A stretch of 5,318 nt of DNA, taken from JAAYUK01 sp964392915. Its GTDB lineage: Bacteria; Nitrospirota; Thermodesulfovibrionia; Thermodesulfovibrionales; Dissulfurispiraceae. Under the pieces are notes generated by a model. That model did not search any database. It was not told the DNA's origin and saw only the letters and a program-made list of their open reading frames with translations. The translations under genes were made by a program, and so were the position numbers. Position 1 is the stretch's first letter. Every line of letters begins with the position of its first letter. The DNA is taken from assembly GCA_964392915.1 (NCBI GenBank), contig CAYMRS010000079.1:1-5318 (forward strand). The letters are read 5' to 3'. Positions 4,884 through 5,318 of this stretch are shown here, in pieces.

Positions 4884-4936
4884 AAAAAAAGATGCTCAAG
4901 AAGGAACGGCGAAGGCAGCTTTCCTGCTATTCTTCG
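4884..4936 (-). terminator. possible terminator/processing hairpin after rubredoxin
   Basis: On the plus strand CGAAG (4910-4914) plus GCAG (4915-4918) pair with CTGC (4924-4927) plus CTTCG (4932-4936), leaving a 5-base loop and a 4-base bulge. On the minus strand the hairpin overlaps the rubredoxin stop and is followed by T-rich sequence, but the run of seven T (4884-4890) is about 20 bases away. It is not a standard terminator; it could trim or stabilise the rubredoxin mRNA. Confidence 0.3.
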
Positions 4937-5091
4937 ACAACCTTAAAGAATTGTTTTCCTGCACCGCATACAGGGCATTTCCAGTCATCCGGCAGATCCT
5001 TGAATTCCGTTCCCGGAGGGATTTTACCTTTCCGGTCACCCTTTTTTTCGTTGTAGATATACCCGCAATTGTTTCCCTGACACTGCATCAT
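4927..5091 (-). CDS. rubredoxin with a CX4C first knuckle
   Basis: This 54-residue protein is a complete rubredoxin, a small cytosolic electron carrier with one Fe bound by four cysteines. The hallmarks are C4 and C9 in CQGNNCGYIYNEKKGD, PPGTEFKDLPDDWKCP (residues 25-40), and C39xxC42 in CPVCGAGK. Aromatic Y11, Y13, W37 and F48/F49 fill the usual core. Most rubredoxins have CX2C in the first knuckle; here there are four residues between the cysteines, a spacing I recall from a second Desulfovibrio rubredoxin. Start: the first of two ATG codons (5091), seven bases after AGGAGG; the second ATG (5088) would be ten bases away. In anaerobes rubredoxin passes electrons to oxygen- and peroxide-reducing enzymes such as rubrerythrin, superoxide reductase and ROO flavoprotein. 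The Slp and LUD genes follow on the same strand. Confidence 0.95.
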   Translation of the reverse strand: MMQCQGNNCGYIYNEKKGDRKGKIPPGTEFKDLPDDWKCPVCGAGKQFFKVVEE

Positions 5092-5129
5092 GGCGATTCC
5101 TCCTTTTGTCTCTATATCTGATATTTTTA

Positions 5130-5158
5130 CTTATAACGCATGAAACCTGCAAGAAGAA
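5130..5158 (-). promoter_or_regulatory. candidate promoter for rubredoxin
   Basis: On the minus strand TATAAG (5130-5135, five of six matches) has a poor -35, TTCTTC (5153-5158), at 17 bases. It is 38 bases before the rubredoxin ATG. AT-rich sequence and the strong AGGAGG ribosome binding site (just 5' of the ATG) lie between. Confidence 0.3.
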
Positions 5159-5233
5159 GCCCCTTGGATGCAAGCAGTTCAAGATTCAGCGGGCACGCAC
5201 CCCATGTCGCGCCTTGTTGCCGAATAAAGACGA

Positions 5234-5263
5234 TTCAACCATGTGCCGCCCGGCATATATAAT
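5234..5263 (+). promoter_or_regulatory. promoter facing out of the right edge
   Basis: A perfect TATAAT (5258-5263) has TTCAAC (5234-5239) 18 bases upstream, with three of six matches. It would serve the start codon at 5306 and is divergent from rubredoxin. The 214-bp gap between rubredoxin and that start codon otherwise shows no gene. Confidence 0.4.
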
Positions 5264-5305
5264 CTAGCCCACATAATTCATAAACATTCGGCGAGAGCAG
5301 TTTTT

Positions 5306-5318
5306 ATGAGTAAAAGGC
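5306..5318 (+). CDS. possible start of a downstream gene (truncated)
   Basis: An ATG at 5306 opens the frame M-S-K-R before the window ends. A good -10 box lies 42 bases upstream, and a weak purine-rich GAGAG precedes the ATG. Too little is visible to identify a product. Confidence 0.25.

Noticed and set aside
4832..4885. N-terminal extension of the Slp gene starting at a TTG (4885) or ATG (4873)
   Set aside because: The extension would place 14-18 polar residues before a good lipoprotein signal peptide, so the ATG at 4831 is the sensible start.
4367..5056. 229-residue open frame on the plus strand
   Set aside because: It is antisense to both the Slp lipoprotein gene and rubredoxin, which carry clear motifs. 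The product is Arg/His-rich and has no recognisable domain.
1..5318. CRISPR array, insertion sequence ends, tRNA or rRNA
   Set aside because: I found no regularly spaced repeats, no terminal inverted repeats flanking a transposase, and no cloverleaf or rRNA-like segment.

Overview
The window looks like chromosomal DNA of an anaerobic or microaerophilic Gram-negative bacterium. A two-gene minimal SUF-type Fe-S assembly module, a rubredoxin, a ferritin-like protein and a LUD-domain protein are typical of strict anaerobes. A Slp-type lipoprotein implies an outer membrane. Desulfobacterota or Nitrospirota would fit, but this is inferred from gene content, not from a phylogenetic marker. I see no transposase, integrase, CRISPR array, tRNA or rRNA.

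Left part (1-1195): the tail of a possible upstream gene (1-114), then a small ORF with a good ribosome binding site (157-303) whose coding status is uncertain. Next, on the plus strand, is a 214-residue protein that joins an MshEN/GspE-N-like helical domain to a ferritin-like helical bundle (410-1054). A weak terminator-like hairpin follows it. The gap before sufC holds the best promoter in the window, with a perfect inverted repeat lying across its -10 box.

Centre (1196-3503, plus strand): sufC (ABC ATPase) and a short sufB overlap by 11 bp. They form a scaffold module without SufD, SufS, SufU or SufE, matching the minimal 'SMS' (SmsCB) arrangement of anaerobes and archaea. The SufC ends in a cysteine-rich tail whose codons also carry the sufB ribosome binding site. 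A 208-residue protein that I do not recognise follows 45 bp downstream.

Right part (3565-5091, minus strand, convergent with the centre): read in transcription order, a 54-residue rubredoxin with an unusual CX4C first knuckle, a Slp-family outer-membrane lipoprotein, and a LUD (LutC/YkgG-like) protein with a four-cysteine C-terminal motif. The LUD gene is preceded by a duplicated ribosome-binding segment and a possible 8-residue leader ORF. The right edge carries a promoter and the probable first codons of another plus-strand gene.

The common thread is iron: Fe-S assembly, a ferritin-like protein, rubredoxin and a cysteine-bearing LUD protein lie within 5 kb. Whether they work as one system is inference. 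The most unusual points are the ferritin-like fusion, the cysteine tail of SufC, the operator-like repeat upstream of sufC, and the unrecognised protein downstream of sufB.
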